Below, piece by piece: positions 16,035-23,489 of a stretch of 48,451 bases of DNA. The notes beneath the pieces are model-generated. The model saw only the letters and a list, made by a program, of their open reading frames with translations, did no database searches and had not been told where the DNA came from. The stretch is from Gemmatimonadota bacterium (GTDB lineage: Bacteria; Latescibacterota; UBA2968; UBA8231). The translations under genes and the position numbers were made by a program. The first letter of the stretch is position 1; each line of letters opens with the position of its first letter. The stretch covers positions 1 to 48,451 of the forward strand of contig JABJJN010000010.1 in NCBI GenBank assembly GCA_018660835.1, read 5' to 3'.

Positions 16035-19000
16035 TCAGTAGGCGACGTGGACGAGACGCGTGGACAGATTGTCCTTGTCGTCGGCCTCGACTTTGATCCG
16101 GACCAGATAGATCCCGGGGGCCACAACGTTCCCGCCTAGGTCCCGTCCGTCCCACGTAAACAGCTGTTCCCCCACCTTGCCGGTCCCGGTCTCGGTCACC
16201 GACGCGTTCTTGCCCTCGCCGACGAGGCGACCGCTCAGATCGTAGAACATCACCTCCATCGGTCGCTCCTCCAGCACCTTCAGCAAGGTGAATTGCACCG
16301 ACAACTCGTCGTTGATCCCGTCGCCGTTCGGCGTGAACACCGGTTGCATCACCACACCTTGCAACAACGAGCCGCCCAGGGTCGCCAAACTGACCCGGGC
16401 CGTCGAAGAGTCCACTAACTCGGTGGCATCCTCGGTGTCAGCGTCGACCCGTTGGAAGACGCCCTCCTCTGAATTCGTTGAGCGCACGAAAGAAGCGACC
16501 TCGATGCCCTCGCGGAAGTTCTGCGACTCGAACTGCACCTCGATGAGGGCGTGGGATCTGGAGGAGGCGTTGTCGTTGAGCGAGAAAGGAAAACGAACCC
16601 ATATGGAATCCGGGGTCTGTGTCGCCACACGCGTCAGCGCCACACCATCTGTATCCCGCAAGACACCGTCCACACCGGCTGCGAAGGCACGGTCGAAACG
16701 CGTCGTCACTGCCGAGGTCAGCATCTGAGTCGGATCCAGTGGCGAGGCTTCCTCGGCCACTCGGACCTGACCGATGCGAACGCCGGTCAGGCTCGCCGCG
16801 AGCGGAGTGACGACGAGGATCTCATTGAAGCCGTCCGGCACGGTCGGGTCGGGTGCGCTTGCACGGGTAAAATAGGAGAACCGCTGGGCCTGAAGAGGAT
16901 CGATGTCACGCGGCGGGGAGTAGTCTTCGGGCAGGACGTCCAGGTCGATCAACCCGCGCGTTACCCCCTGCTCGTTGAGCAAGGCCAACTCGCCGGCCAG
17001 TTCCAGCGCCAGTGGCGGCGCCAGATCGATGCGCAGACTGCGGATGCGGGCCGTCTTGCGTGGGTTCTCTGACGAGATGTTGATACGCACCTGGATGAAC
17101 TTGCGCGGATTGGGCGACGTAACCGTCGCCTGATTGAGACCGCGGGTTGGCAGATAGCTCTCGCTCCACTCACTCCAGCCGATGAAGGCTAGTTCCCCGT
17201 CAATGGCCGTCGTCAAGCGGGGCGCCCGGCGCAGCTTCTTGCCGTCTTCGTCGATGCGGCCATCCTCGTCATTGTCGATGAGGTCGATGGGATCTTCGTC
17301 GATCAGGCCATCGCCGTCGTCGTCGGTGCGCGATTCGTGCCGTTGACTGGTGGGCAGAGTCTGCCAGATCCCCCACGCCAGCCACTCTAGCTCCGTGGCA
17401 TCGTAGATGTCCTTGGGGACCTCTTGGCGGTCACCTGAGGCCTCGACCACCTGGAAGTAGGTGAATAGGCTGTCGGTCTGGTCTGAAGTGCGGGTCTGGA
17501 TCTGCAGCCGGACGTCGGGGTGTAGATCCAGGGACTCGATTCGCTCGACGAGTTCGCCAGTGATCGGGTCGGTATCGCGGATGATGGCATCACCGTTCCA
17601 GGCGATACGTGGCAGGGTTTTACGGATAAAGTTTCCCTGTGCGTCGGTGAGCGAGATCGGCGGCGAGTAGGCCCAGACGCTCGTCGGATATCCCTCGCCG
17701 TAGAGCTGAATCTCGGCCAACGTCGCCAGCGAGCCATAGCGGCCCGACCTCAAGCCGGTGATATCGATGTCGCGCAGCTGCAGGAAGCGGATCTTCCGCA
17801 TCGGGAAGTCCTCCTGAAAGACGCGCACCACCGGTGTGTGGTTATCGATGTGCCCTTCGCTGATAACGTTGTCCCAACTGAGGGCTTCTTCGAGCTGTGT
17901 GAAGTCGGCTGGGGTGTCCATGTTCAGCGGCTTGAGCAGCGTGCCGTCGGCCACCCGAATCTCCGGTCCCAGGAAAGCGCCCAGGTGGCTCTGGTTGATC
18001 TTCTTGTTAACCACCGAGATGTTGTCGACCCAGAATGTGGCACCCAGGTCGTACCAGGCCGTGCCCTTGACGTAGACCGGCGACCAGGTGTTGGCCGCCC
18101 ACTCGGTGTCATACACGCCATCGGTGGCCAGTTGCGGCGCACCCAGGCCACCGTGTTCGAAGGAGGCACCGGCGCGCCTCTCTGGCCGATAGGCGTAGTT
18201 GTTGCCCCTGGCCCAGACCTTCACCTCGGAGATGCGGGGGACCTCCTTGACATAGTAGAGGATCGGCCCACGCTTACCCTCGGGCAGGGTCTCGTATCTC
18301 TCCTCGGCGCTGAAGTCATCGTCGGCCTGGAGCTCGACGAGCAAGCCACCGGCGGTCCGGCGCTGATAGACGAGGGCGCCGCGCTGCTCCGCGGCCAGCG
18401 CCTCGTAGGCGACCAGACCCTCGTCGCCGGCTCCCAGGTAGGCGTCACGCCAGAGATCGGAATCGATGATCTTGACGCGGACATACTGAATGAAGCCCCC
18501 GGTGATGTCGGCCAAGCCGTCCAGGTCCCAGTCAGCCCGGTCCAGCGGCTCGAGAGGGAAATTCATCTGCACGTAGCGCCCATCGGTGCCAGGAGTGGGC
18601 ACGAGGCCTGCGGCCTGCTGGGCCGCCTCTCCAAGGCCGAAACCGGTGGATCGCTGACCGACCAGGGAAAACCTCAGGTTGTTGCCCAGCGGGAACGGAA
18701 ACCGCTCGCCCATGGAAGCGAACAGCGCCATCGACTTGACTGGCTCGCCGAGGAACTCATCCTCGAATTGGCCGGCAGGAAAGATGATGGTCACGCTGTC
18801 GGCGAAGACCAGCCGTCCCAGGTCGACCTCGAGCTCCCAGTTTCTGAGGCCATCAATATGGAAATCACCGGGGTCGCGCAGCCGACTCGAGAAGTTGGTC
18901 GGTGTGTCCGGCTCCCAGTACGTGCTCAGGTCGTCATCGATGACATTGCTGGCCAGTCGATCGTTGGACTTGACCGTTGCGCTACCGAACGTCGTATCAC

Positions 19001-19301
19001 CACCGGCGCGTACAACATCGGTATAGCTGAAGTCGCCGGCTGTGGGGGCGACATTGATTTCACGCTGAAACAGCACCGGCCGCATCCCGTCGGTCTCGAC
19101 CCGGACGACATCCGCCTCACTCAGCGGCACATTGAGGCTGCTGACCAGATCATTCTGGAAAATCCAGTTGTTCCATTCGGAAGCGCGAGTCACGCGGATC
19201 GAGTTGCCCACCACTCGGTAGGCCGCGCCGGTCTGGGCCACACACAGATCCGGCAGGGAGACCATGGCAAGGGTCACCCCCCATAGCAGGAACCGCTTCA
19301 T
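16035..19301 (-). CDS. Giant secreted discoidin-like protein with FlgD-like C-terminal domain
   Basis: 1088 residues, with AGAGAG 6 bases before ATG 19301. The signal peptide ends near residue 22 (LCVA-QTG). There are at least two discoidin (F5/8 type C)-like segments: about residues 110-175 (NVIDDDLSTYWEPDTPTNF, then WELEVDLGRLVFADSVTIIF) and about 390-445 (LATDGVYDTEWAANTWSP, then DLGATFWVDNISVV). Two Asp-rich calcium-type repeats lie near residues 660-686. The C-terminal domain is FlgD-type: VFTPNGDGINDELSV, FYDLSGRLV, WDGRDLGGNVVAPGIYLVRI and final VHVAY. It is paralogous to the proteins at 2682 and 19481. Discoidin folds bind glycans or lipids, so this is probably an adhesive or structural surface protein exported by a C-terminal-signal route. 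It sits between a similar gene upstream and the large barrel gene downstream. Confidence 0.87.
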   Translation of the reverse strand: MKRFLLWGVTLAMVSLPDLCVAQTGAAYRVVGNSIRVTRASEWNNWIFQNDLVSSLNVPLSEADVVRVETDGMRPVLFQREINVAPTAGDFSYTDVVRAGGDTTFGSATVKSNDRLASNVIDDDLSTYWEPDTPTNFSSRLRDPGDFHIDGLRNWELEVDLGRLVFADSVTIIFPAGQFEDEFLGEPVKSMALFASMGERFPFPLGNNLRFSLVGQRSTGFGLGEAAQQAAGLVPTPGTDGRYVQMNFPLEPLDRADWDLDGLADITGGFIQYVRVKIIDSDLWRDAYLGAGDEGLVAYEALAAEQRGALVYQRRTAGGLLVELQADDDFSAEERYETLPEGKRGPILYYVKEVPRISEVKVWARGNNYAYRPERRAGASFEHGGLGAPQLATDGVYDTEWAANTWSPVYVKGTAWYDLGATFWVDNISVVNKKINQSHLGAFLGPEIRVADGTLLKPLNMDTPADFTQLEEALSWDNVISEGHIDNHTPVVRVFQEDFPMRKIRFLQLRDIDITGLRSGRYGSLATLAEIQLYGEGYPTSVWAYSPPISLTDAQGNFIRKTLPRIAWNGDAIIRDTDPITGELVERIESLDLHPDVRLQIQTRTSDQTDSLFTYFQVVEASGDRQEVPKDIYDATELEWLAWGIWQTLPTSQRHESRTDDDGDGLIDEDPIDLIDNDEDGRIDEDGKKLRRAPRLTTAIDGELAFIGWSEWSESYLPTRGLNQATVTSPNPRKFIQVRINISSENPRKTARIRSLRIDLAPPLALELAGELALLNEQGVTRGLIDLDVLPEDYSPPRDIDPLQAQRFSYFTRASAPDPTVPDGFNEILVVTPLAASLTGVRIGQVRVAEEASPLDPTQMLTSAVTTRFDRAFAAGVDGVLRDTDGVALTRVATQTPDSIWVRFPFSLNDNASSRSHALIEVQFESQNFREGIEVASFVRSTNSEEGVFQRVDADTEDATELVDSSTARVSLATLGGSLLQGVVMQPVFTPNGDGINDELSVQFTLLKVLEERPMEVMFYDLSGRLVGEGKNASVTETGTGKVGEQLFTWDGRDLGGNVVAPGIYLVRIKVEADDKDNLSTRLVHVAY
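17244..17322 (-). repeat. Two Asp-rich calcium-type repeats
   Basis: The encoded units are DDDGDGLIDEDP and DNDEDGRIDEDG, spaced 16 residues apart. They are nearly the same as units in the giant protein at 2682-5240, where six copies occur. Different copy number in paralogues suggests expansion or contraction of the array. Confidence 0.75.
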
Positions 19302-19480
19302 AGCATTCTCTCTTTCCGTGCTCTTTTTGCCTCAGCAGCAGGCTTGCGACCCGCAAAGGACATCAAGGGCCTCAGCGAACTGGGCGAATGCACCGACGAA
19401 CAACAAACTTCAATCTCGTTACAGCGGACCGGACCGGATCGCTGGCTCGAGTAACTCACATGAGATCGGGTGCGAGCCAT

Positions 19481-21958
19481 TCAGTACGCCACCGAAACGA
19501 CGCGCATCTGAACTGACTCGGCATCATCTGCCTCGACGGAAACACGCAAGATATAGAGTCCCGGCGGCACGAGGATTCCCCCATCGTCGCGGCCATCCCA
19601 TGGCTGGGAGTAACCTCCAGACGCCAGCTGTCGCTCCGCGTGGTGCAGACGCCGGCCGGTCAGGTCAAAGATCTCCACGCGAACTGATCTTGGCGCCAGC
19701 AGTCGCTGCAGGTCGAATAACACCATCATCTCGTCGTTGATGCCGTCACCGTTGGGTGTAAAGGGATTCGGTGCGACGTCAAAGTTGCCGACCACCTCAT
19801 CACCCTGTGAGGAAACGTCGGCGAGTACGACAAGCGAGTTACGATCCGAGAGCTGATCCGTCGCACCGAAATCTACGACATCATCACCCTCCACGCGCTG
19901 GGGGAGGAAATAGGCCAGCGTATCGAGTGCGTCCTCACTTACAGAGAGGGCGAGAATCCCATCATTGCTGAACTGCCGATCGACGTCGGTACTCAGCGTG
20001 TCGAGATAGACACTCGCTGAAAAGCGAGTGTGGAAGTTGATGACGCGGCCACGGAAGCGAGCCGTCACCAGGGCCTCGAGCTCTCCGTCGCCGCCGATCG
20101 TAGGAAAGCTGACGACGAACTGGTTGTCGTCTACCAGGAGTTCCCGGAATTGCCCTTCCACCGCGTCGCCGGCGCCCGTGCCAGCGCTGGTCAGCTCAAC
20201 CACCTGTCCATCGCCCAGATCCACCTCGATGCCCTCGATGGCCTCGACACGGGCTGGGGTGAAGACCTGCAGCCGATTGAACCCGCTGTTCTCCGCGCCC
20301 ACAGATGCTTTCAAGACCAACACGAAGGAGGTATCGCTACCGGCGGCGACGTCCACCGCTGGAGCGATCTCGCCGAGTACCTGATCGGTGATCTGCGGCG
20401 CGGAGTACTCGATGCGCATGTTGCGCACGATCGTGCCTGCATCGGGTGAGTCGCTCTCGAACTCCACCTCGATCTGGATGAACGGCCGGCCGCTCGGTGC
20501 GTTGATCAACTCGCCGCTGTTGGCCTGCTGGGCGCTGGTCCAGAACTCAAGGTCGGGAGCGATGCCCCGCCGCACGCTGACCGGTAGACCGGTGTAGTCT
20601 TCACGGCTGATGCGGATCGCCTCGCGGTCGGCGGAACTGGCGGCGCTGTAAATTTCACGGGCGGCCAGGTTGAATTCGGCCGCTTCCAGATCTATCGCCT
20701 GGCCGTTGGTTGGGGAATCGATCCGCCGGTCGACGACGATCGCTCCCTCCTCAACCCACTCGACCTGACGGTCGTAGAAGTTGACACGGTAGTAGACGTT
20801 TGCCTCGGTGGTCCCCCCCGTTCGCACGCGCACGATCGCCCTCGACTTGGTGGGATCGCCAATCTTCTCCTCGTCCCAGAAGATGCGCCCCAGGGTCGCC
20901 TTGGGCACCGGCAGTGCATTGGAGTTGTACACGGCACGGGGCACGAACCCGTCAGCGAAGTACTCCATCTCGGCAAGGTCGTAGTCCAGAGGGGTCTTGA
21001 ACTCCATGCGGGAATAGCGCATCGGCGTTGGTGGATCGAAGAGCACGGCAATCGTGTCCTCCACATTTGCCGGTACGCTGGCCGCAGGTACAAAGGTCGG
21101 GAACGTCTCGCCGATCTTGATGAATTCCGGGAACCCTAGGGGTCCGGTGTCCGGATCCTCGAGACTGAGACCAGCGATCACCTGCTCGGTCCCGCGTAGG
21201 CCGCGAGAGAAAATGTAGGAAGAAACGCGCACGGGCTCTTCCACCCGCGGAAAGCAGCGAAAGAGGCGGATCGGGAAGTAATGCCCGAAGTCCACGTAGA
21301 GGCTCCACTGCTGGCTGACGTCCTGCCCGACGCGATCGATGCGCTCGAAGCTTGACAAGGGATCGCCGTCAAAGACCCGTCCCAAGCCCTGCTGCAGACG
21401 GATGCCGGTCAAGGCACCCTCGAATCTGCCGAAGGTTGTCAGGTTCAGCGCCTTGTTGAACTTGTCGGCCCCTGGGGGACGTGGGAATGACTCGGCCACA
21501 TTGATCATGGCCTCAACTTCAGTGATGCCGGCACGGCGTAAGAGCTGCACCGCTTCCACGCTTCGTGGAAAAGACGTCCACTGGGGAATCAGCACGGTGC
21601 CCGCAGTGAGGGTCGTCCCATCTTCGAGGGACACGTCGGCGGCTGCCACGACATCGAGACGGGCTACATTCGTCGAGAACTCCAGGAGCACAGAATCGGT
21701 TTCGGCGTCCACATCGGCGGCGGTCAGGCTGAGGGGCACATCCGGAACCGACACCAGGCGCTCGGGCCTGATAGGAGCGATGCCACCCTCGTAGCGTTCG
21801 AACTCTACCAGTTCCAGGTAGGTATTCTGAGAGACCGACCGCTGCTGGATGTTGGCCCACGTGTCATTGCCCGGAATGGTGAGTATCCTCAATTCCGCAG
21901 CAGCTTCTGCCACCCAACCGGCCAGGACCAGCGCGGCGACACAAATCCCGATTCTCAT
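19481..21958 (-). CDS. Giant secreted protein with FlgD-like C-terminal domain (third paralogue)
   Basis: 825 residues from ATG 21958. This start gives a clear signal peptide (MRIGICVAALVLAGWVAEAA), whereas the 36 in-frame residues upstream are charged and overlap a repeated intergenic sequence. No strong ribosome-binding site is visible. The body is beta-rich with a discoidin-like piece (LTTFGRFEGALTGIRL, VFDGDPLSSFERID, SLYVDFGHYFPIRLFRCF). Unlike its two paralogues it lacks Asp-rich repeats. The C-terminal domain reads VAPNPFTPNGDGINDEM, then FDLTGRRL, WDGRDDGGILVPPGLYILRV and final VVSVAY, so the sorting-type end is conserved. It lies 179 bases upstream of the second giant gene in the same direction. 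A cell-surface role is inferred; the binding partner is unknown. Confidence 0.87.
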   Translation of the reverse strand: MRIGICVAALVLAGWVAEAAAELRILTIPGNDTWANIQQRSVSQNTYLELVEFERYEGGIAPIRPERLVSVPDVPLSLTAADVDAETDSVLLEFSTNVARLDVVAAADVSLEDGTTLTAGTVLIPQWTSFPRSVEAVQLLRRAGITEVEAMINVAESFPRPPGADKFNKALNLTTFGRFEGALTGIRLQQGLGRVFDGDPLSSFERIDRVGQDVSQQWSLYVDFGHYFPIRLFRCFPRVEEPVRVSSYIFSRGLRGTEQVIAGLSLEDPDTGPLGFPEFIKIGETFPTFVPAASVPANVEDTIAVLFDPPTPMRYSRMEFKTPLDYDLAEMEYFADGFVPRAVYNSNALPVPKATLGRIFWDEEKIGDPTKSRAIVRVRTGGTTEANVYYRVNFYDRQVEWVEEGAIVVDRRIDSPTNGQAIDLEAAEFNLAAREIYSAASSADREAIRISREDYTGLPVSVRRGIAPDLEFWTSAQQANSGELINAPSGRPFIQIEVEFESDSPDAGTIVRNMRIEYSAPQITDQVLGEIAPAVDVAAGSDTSFVLVLKASVGAENSGFNRLQVFTPARVEAIEGIEVDLGDGQVVELTSAGTGAGDAVEGQFRELLVDDNQFVVSFPTIGGDGELEALVTARFRGRVINFHTRFSASVYLDTLSTDVDRQFSNDGILALSVSEDALDTLAYFLPQRVEGDDVVDFGATDQLSDRNSLVVLADVSSQGDEVVGNFDVAPNPFTPNGDGINDEMMVLFDLQRLLAPRSVRVEIFDLTGRRLHHAERQLASGGYSQPWDGRDDGGILVPPGLYILRVSVEADDAESVQMRVVSVAY

Positions 21959-22032
21959 TCCGTCACTTTCGTGCGCGTGAGCGCTCTGGCCACGATGGGC
22001 ACGGGCTCGTTCGAACGTTCTGATCAGAGATC

Positions 22033-22093
22033 GCACTGTTGCCACAAAGATTGGCACTGTTGCCACTAAGATTGCACAGTTGCCATAAAGGCA
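22033..22093. repeat. Three tandem 20-21 bp direct repeats
   Basis: Units start at 22033, 22054 and 22074 and share GCAC-T/A-GTTGCCA followed by A/T-rich sequence and AAG; the first two differ at only one position over 20 bases. They abut without spacers, 65-125 bases upstream of the giant gene starting at 21958 and just past the terminator-like hairpin of the CBM9-like gene. The spacing of about two helical turns would suit cooperative binding of a regulator on one DNA face. Confidence 0.7.
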
Positions 22094-22126
22094 GAGAGGA
22101 GGGAGACTGGTGTCCCCCCCCTCTCT
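22093..22126 (-). terminator. Terminator-like hairpin after CBM9-like gene
   Basis: The 15-base arms at 22093-22107 and 22112-22126 (C-rich) pair at 13 of 15 positions with a 4-base loop. On the minus strand the stem is followed by GCCTTTATGG. It lies 36 bases after the stop at 22162. A smaller hairpin, AAGCGGG (22141-22147) / CCCGCTT (22156-22162), overlaps the stop codon. The T-tract is poor, so termination may be partial. Confidence 0.5.
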
Positions 22127-22161
22127 ATACCAAACAGGTCAAGCGGGAAAAATGACCCGCT

Positions 22162-23064
22162 TTACTGCAGCGAAGCCTTGATGCGGCCCCAAGACATGTC
22201 CTCAACTGCCGTGCCGGTGTCACCACCGACGCCAACCAGACGCGCGTCGATGAAGCGCTCGGCGTAACGCCAGGTAGCGGCTTGACCGGACAGAGTGTGG
22301 AAGGCACGATCCTGACCCACAGCCTGATCGGTGTCAGGTAGCGAGATCTGGAAACCAATGATCTTGCCGGGGGTCAACTCGCCAGCCTGGCTGTCGCCGG
22401 GGCTGTTCCAGATCAGGTCATCGAAAGGCGTGCAGAAGAACTCGATGACGCTCTCCGTCGGGTTGTCACCGACCGAGTTACCACCACCGTCGGCGTAGGG
22501 CAGGTCGTTGACCCACTCGCCACCGGCGCCCAAGTAGAAGACGTGACGGCCACTAGGATCGTCAGCAACGGCGACATACTGCTGCGCCGTGCGATTGTTG
22601 TTCAGCGCCTTCTCCTCGTCGGTCCAATCGGGGTTGGCCGAACCGGTGTAGTCACCACCGGTGTGATCGGCGTCGAGCATTACCTCGATGGCCTCGTAGT
22701 TCCAAGGGCTGCTGCCGTCATACTCGCGACCGAAGTAGACATTGTCGAAACGGTTCATGGCGAACCAGATCGTGTTGTTGCTGCTGCGCCAACCCGTCCA
22801 GATACTATAGTCCATATCGGTCGGGTCATACTGGGCGCCGTCTCCGACGGTGGGATCGGCGAAGAAGTCGGCCGGTACGAGGTTAGGCGCACCGAATACG
22901 TCCTCCCAGTCCTCCACTGTGCCGTCCGCGAGATCGATGTCGGCGATGTCTGCGTCGGCCGCCTCAAACAGCAGTACTACCTTGTCGCCAATGTGAGCGC
23001 TGGCGCTGCCTGTCAGGCCGCACACCAGAGCAATGGCGATCAATGCAGTCAAAGTTTTCCTCAT
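22162..23064 (-). CDS. Secreted CBM9-like protein (paralogue of 1356-2264)
   Basis: 300 residues from ATG 23064, with AGGAGA 9 bases upstream. The signal peptide MRKTLTALIAIALVCGLTGS continues to ASA-HIG. The mature protein is a CBM9-like sandwich: ADGTVEDWEDVFGAP, then DYSIWTGWRSSNNTIWFA, then AIEVMLDADHTGGDY, and a C-terminal region with ITPGK-type IIGFQISLPDTD. It ends in MSWGRIKASLQ, matching the tail of the protein at 1356-2264 (NSWARIKASFAPR). The strong promoter with an overlapping palindrome upstream (23194-23239) and the hairpins downstream suggest a separately regulated, probably abundant, transcript. Carbohydrate binding is what the fold suggests; no ligand can be assigned from sequence. 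Confidence 0.85.
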   Translation of the reverse strand: MRKTLTALIAIALVCGLTGSASAHIGDKVVLLFEAADADIADIDLADGTVEDWEDVFGAPNLVPADFFADPTVGDGAQYDPTDMDYSIWTGWRSSNNTIWFAMNRFDNVYFGREYDGSSPWNYEAIEVMLDADHTGGDYTGSANPDWTDEEKALNNNRTAQQYVAVADDPSGRHVFYLGAGGEWVNDLPYADGGGNSVGDNPTESVIEFFCTPFDDLIWNSPGDSQAGELTPGKIIGFQISLPDTDQAVGQDRAFHTLSGQAATWRYAERFIDARLVGVGGDTGTAVEDMSWGRIKASLQ

Positions 23065-23193
23065 TCCCGTGTGTCTCCTTGAGATAGATAAAGATAGGAA
23101 TGTATGTGCAATCATTTGGCGGCAGGGACAGCGGCAGCAAACGACAACGCCGCGCAATTCCGTATCTGTCACCTCAGATTGAGAGGGCGGGTG
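23065..23193 (-). other. Long leader region of CBM9-like gene
   Basis: These 129 bases lie between the start codon at 23064 and the palindrome/promoter. Apart from the AGGAGA ribosome-binding site near 23074-23079 nothing gene-like is visible. The promoter position predicts that most of this stretch is transcribed as a 5' leader of about 140 bases. I could not recognise a known riboswitch in it. Confidence 0.4.
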
Positions 23194-23239
23194 CCCATGC
23201 ATTTCAGATATAGTAATGCATGGGTTATGGGTATGTCAA
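23194..23239 (-). promoter_or_regulatory. Promoter with overlapping 10-bp palindrome (candidate operator)
   Basis: On the minus strand a perfect -35 TTGACA (23239-23234) is followed after 18 bases by TACTAT (23215-23210). A perfect inverted repeat, CCCATGCATT (23194-23203) and AATGCATGGG (23215-23224) with an 11-base centre, covers the -10 and part of the spacer. This is the layout of a repressor-controlled promoter. It serves the CBM9-like gene starting at 23064. Confidence 0.6.
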
Positions 23240-23489
23240 GAAAGAAAAGATGACTGGTAAGACCACGTGATGGGTTAGCCGCCAGGGGCCTGGATCGGGG
23301 CATATTGGCCGCGGTTCTTGCTCGTTGTTCTGCATCTATTGGGGTAGAGATTCAGACGGGACGTGGTAGACCGATTGGGCTTTGAGCGTTTTGGTTAGGG
23401 AAGTCGCACCACAAGCTGCGTCACAATCCGGGTGCCGTGCCCGGGTTGATCATTGCCAGTTGTCCGGTCGAACGGCGGCTACACCCAAT
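23240..23489. other. Intergenic region without recognised gene
   Basis: 250 bases between the CBM9-like promoter and the end of the glycosyltransferase gene. A small hairpin CCGGG-tgccgtg-CCCGG (about 23429-23445) lies some 45-60 bases after the glycosyltransferase stop and might serve as a weak terminator. No convincing coding sequence or tRNA was seen. Confidence 0.4.

Noticed and set aside
17838..19286. Long open frame on the plus strand (482 codons) opposite a FlgD-tailed gene
   Set aside because: Antisense shadow of a gene with clear discoidin and FlgD-type motifs; no motif or plausible start site of its own.
22033..22093. Possible CRISPR array
   Set aside because: Only three repeats of about 20 bases that abut directly with no spacers, and no cas genes in the window.
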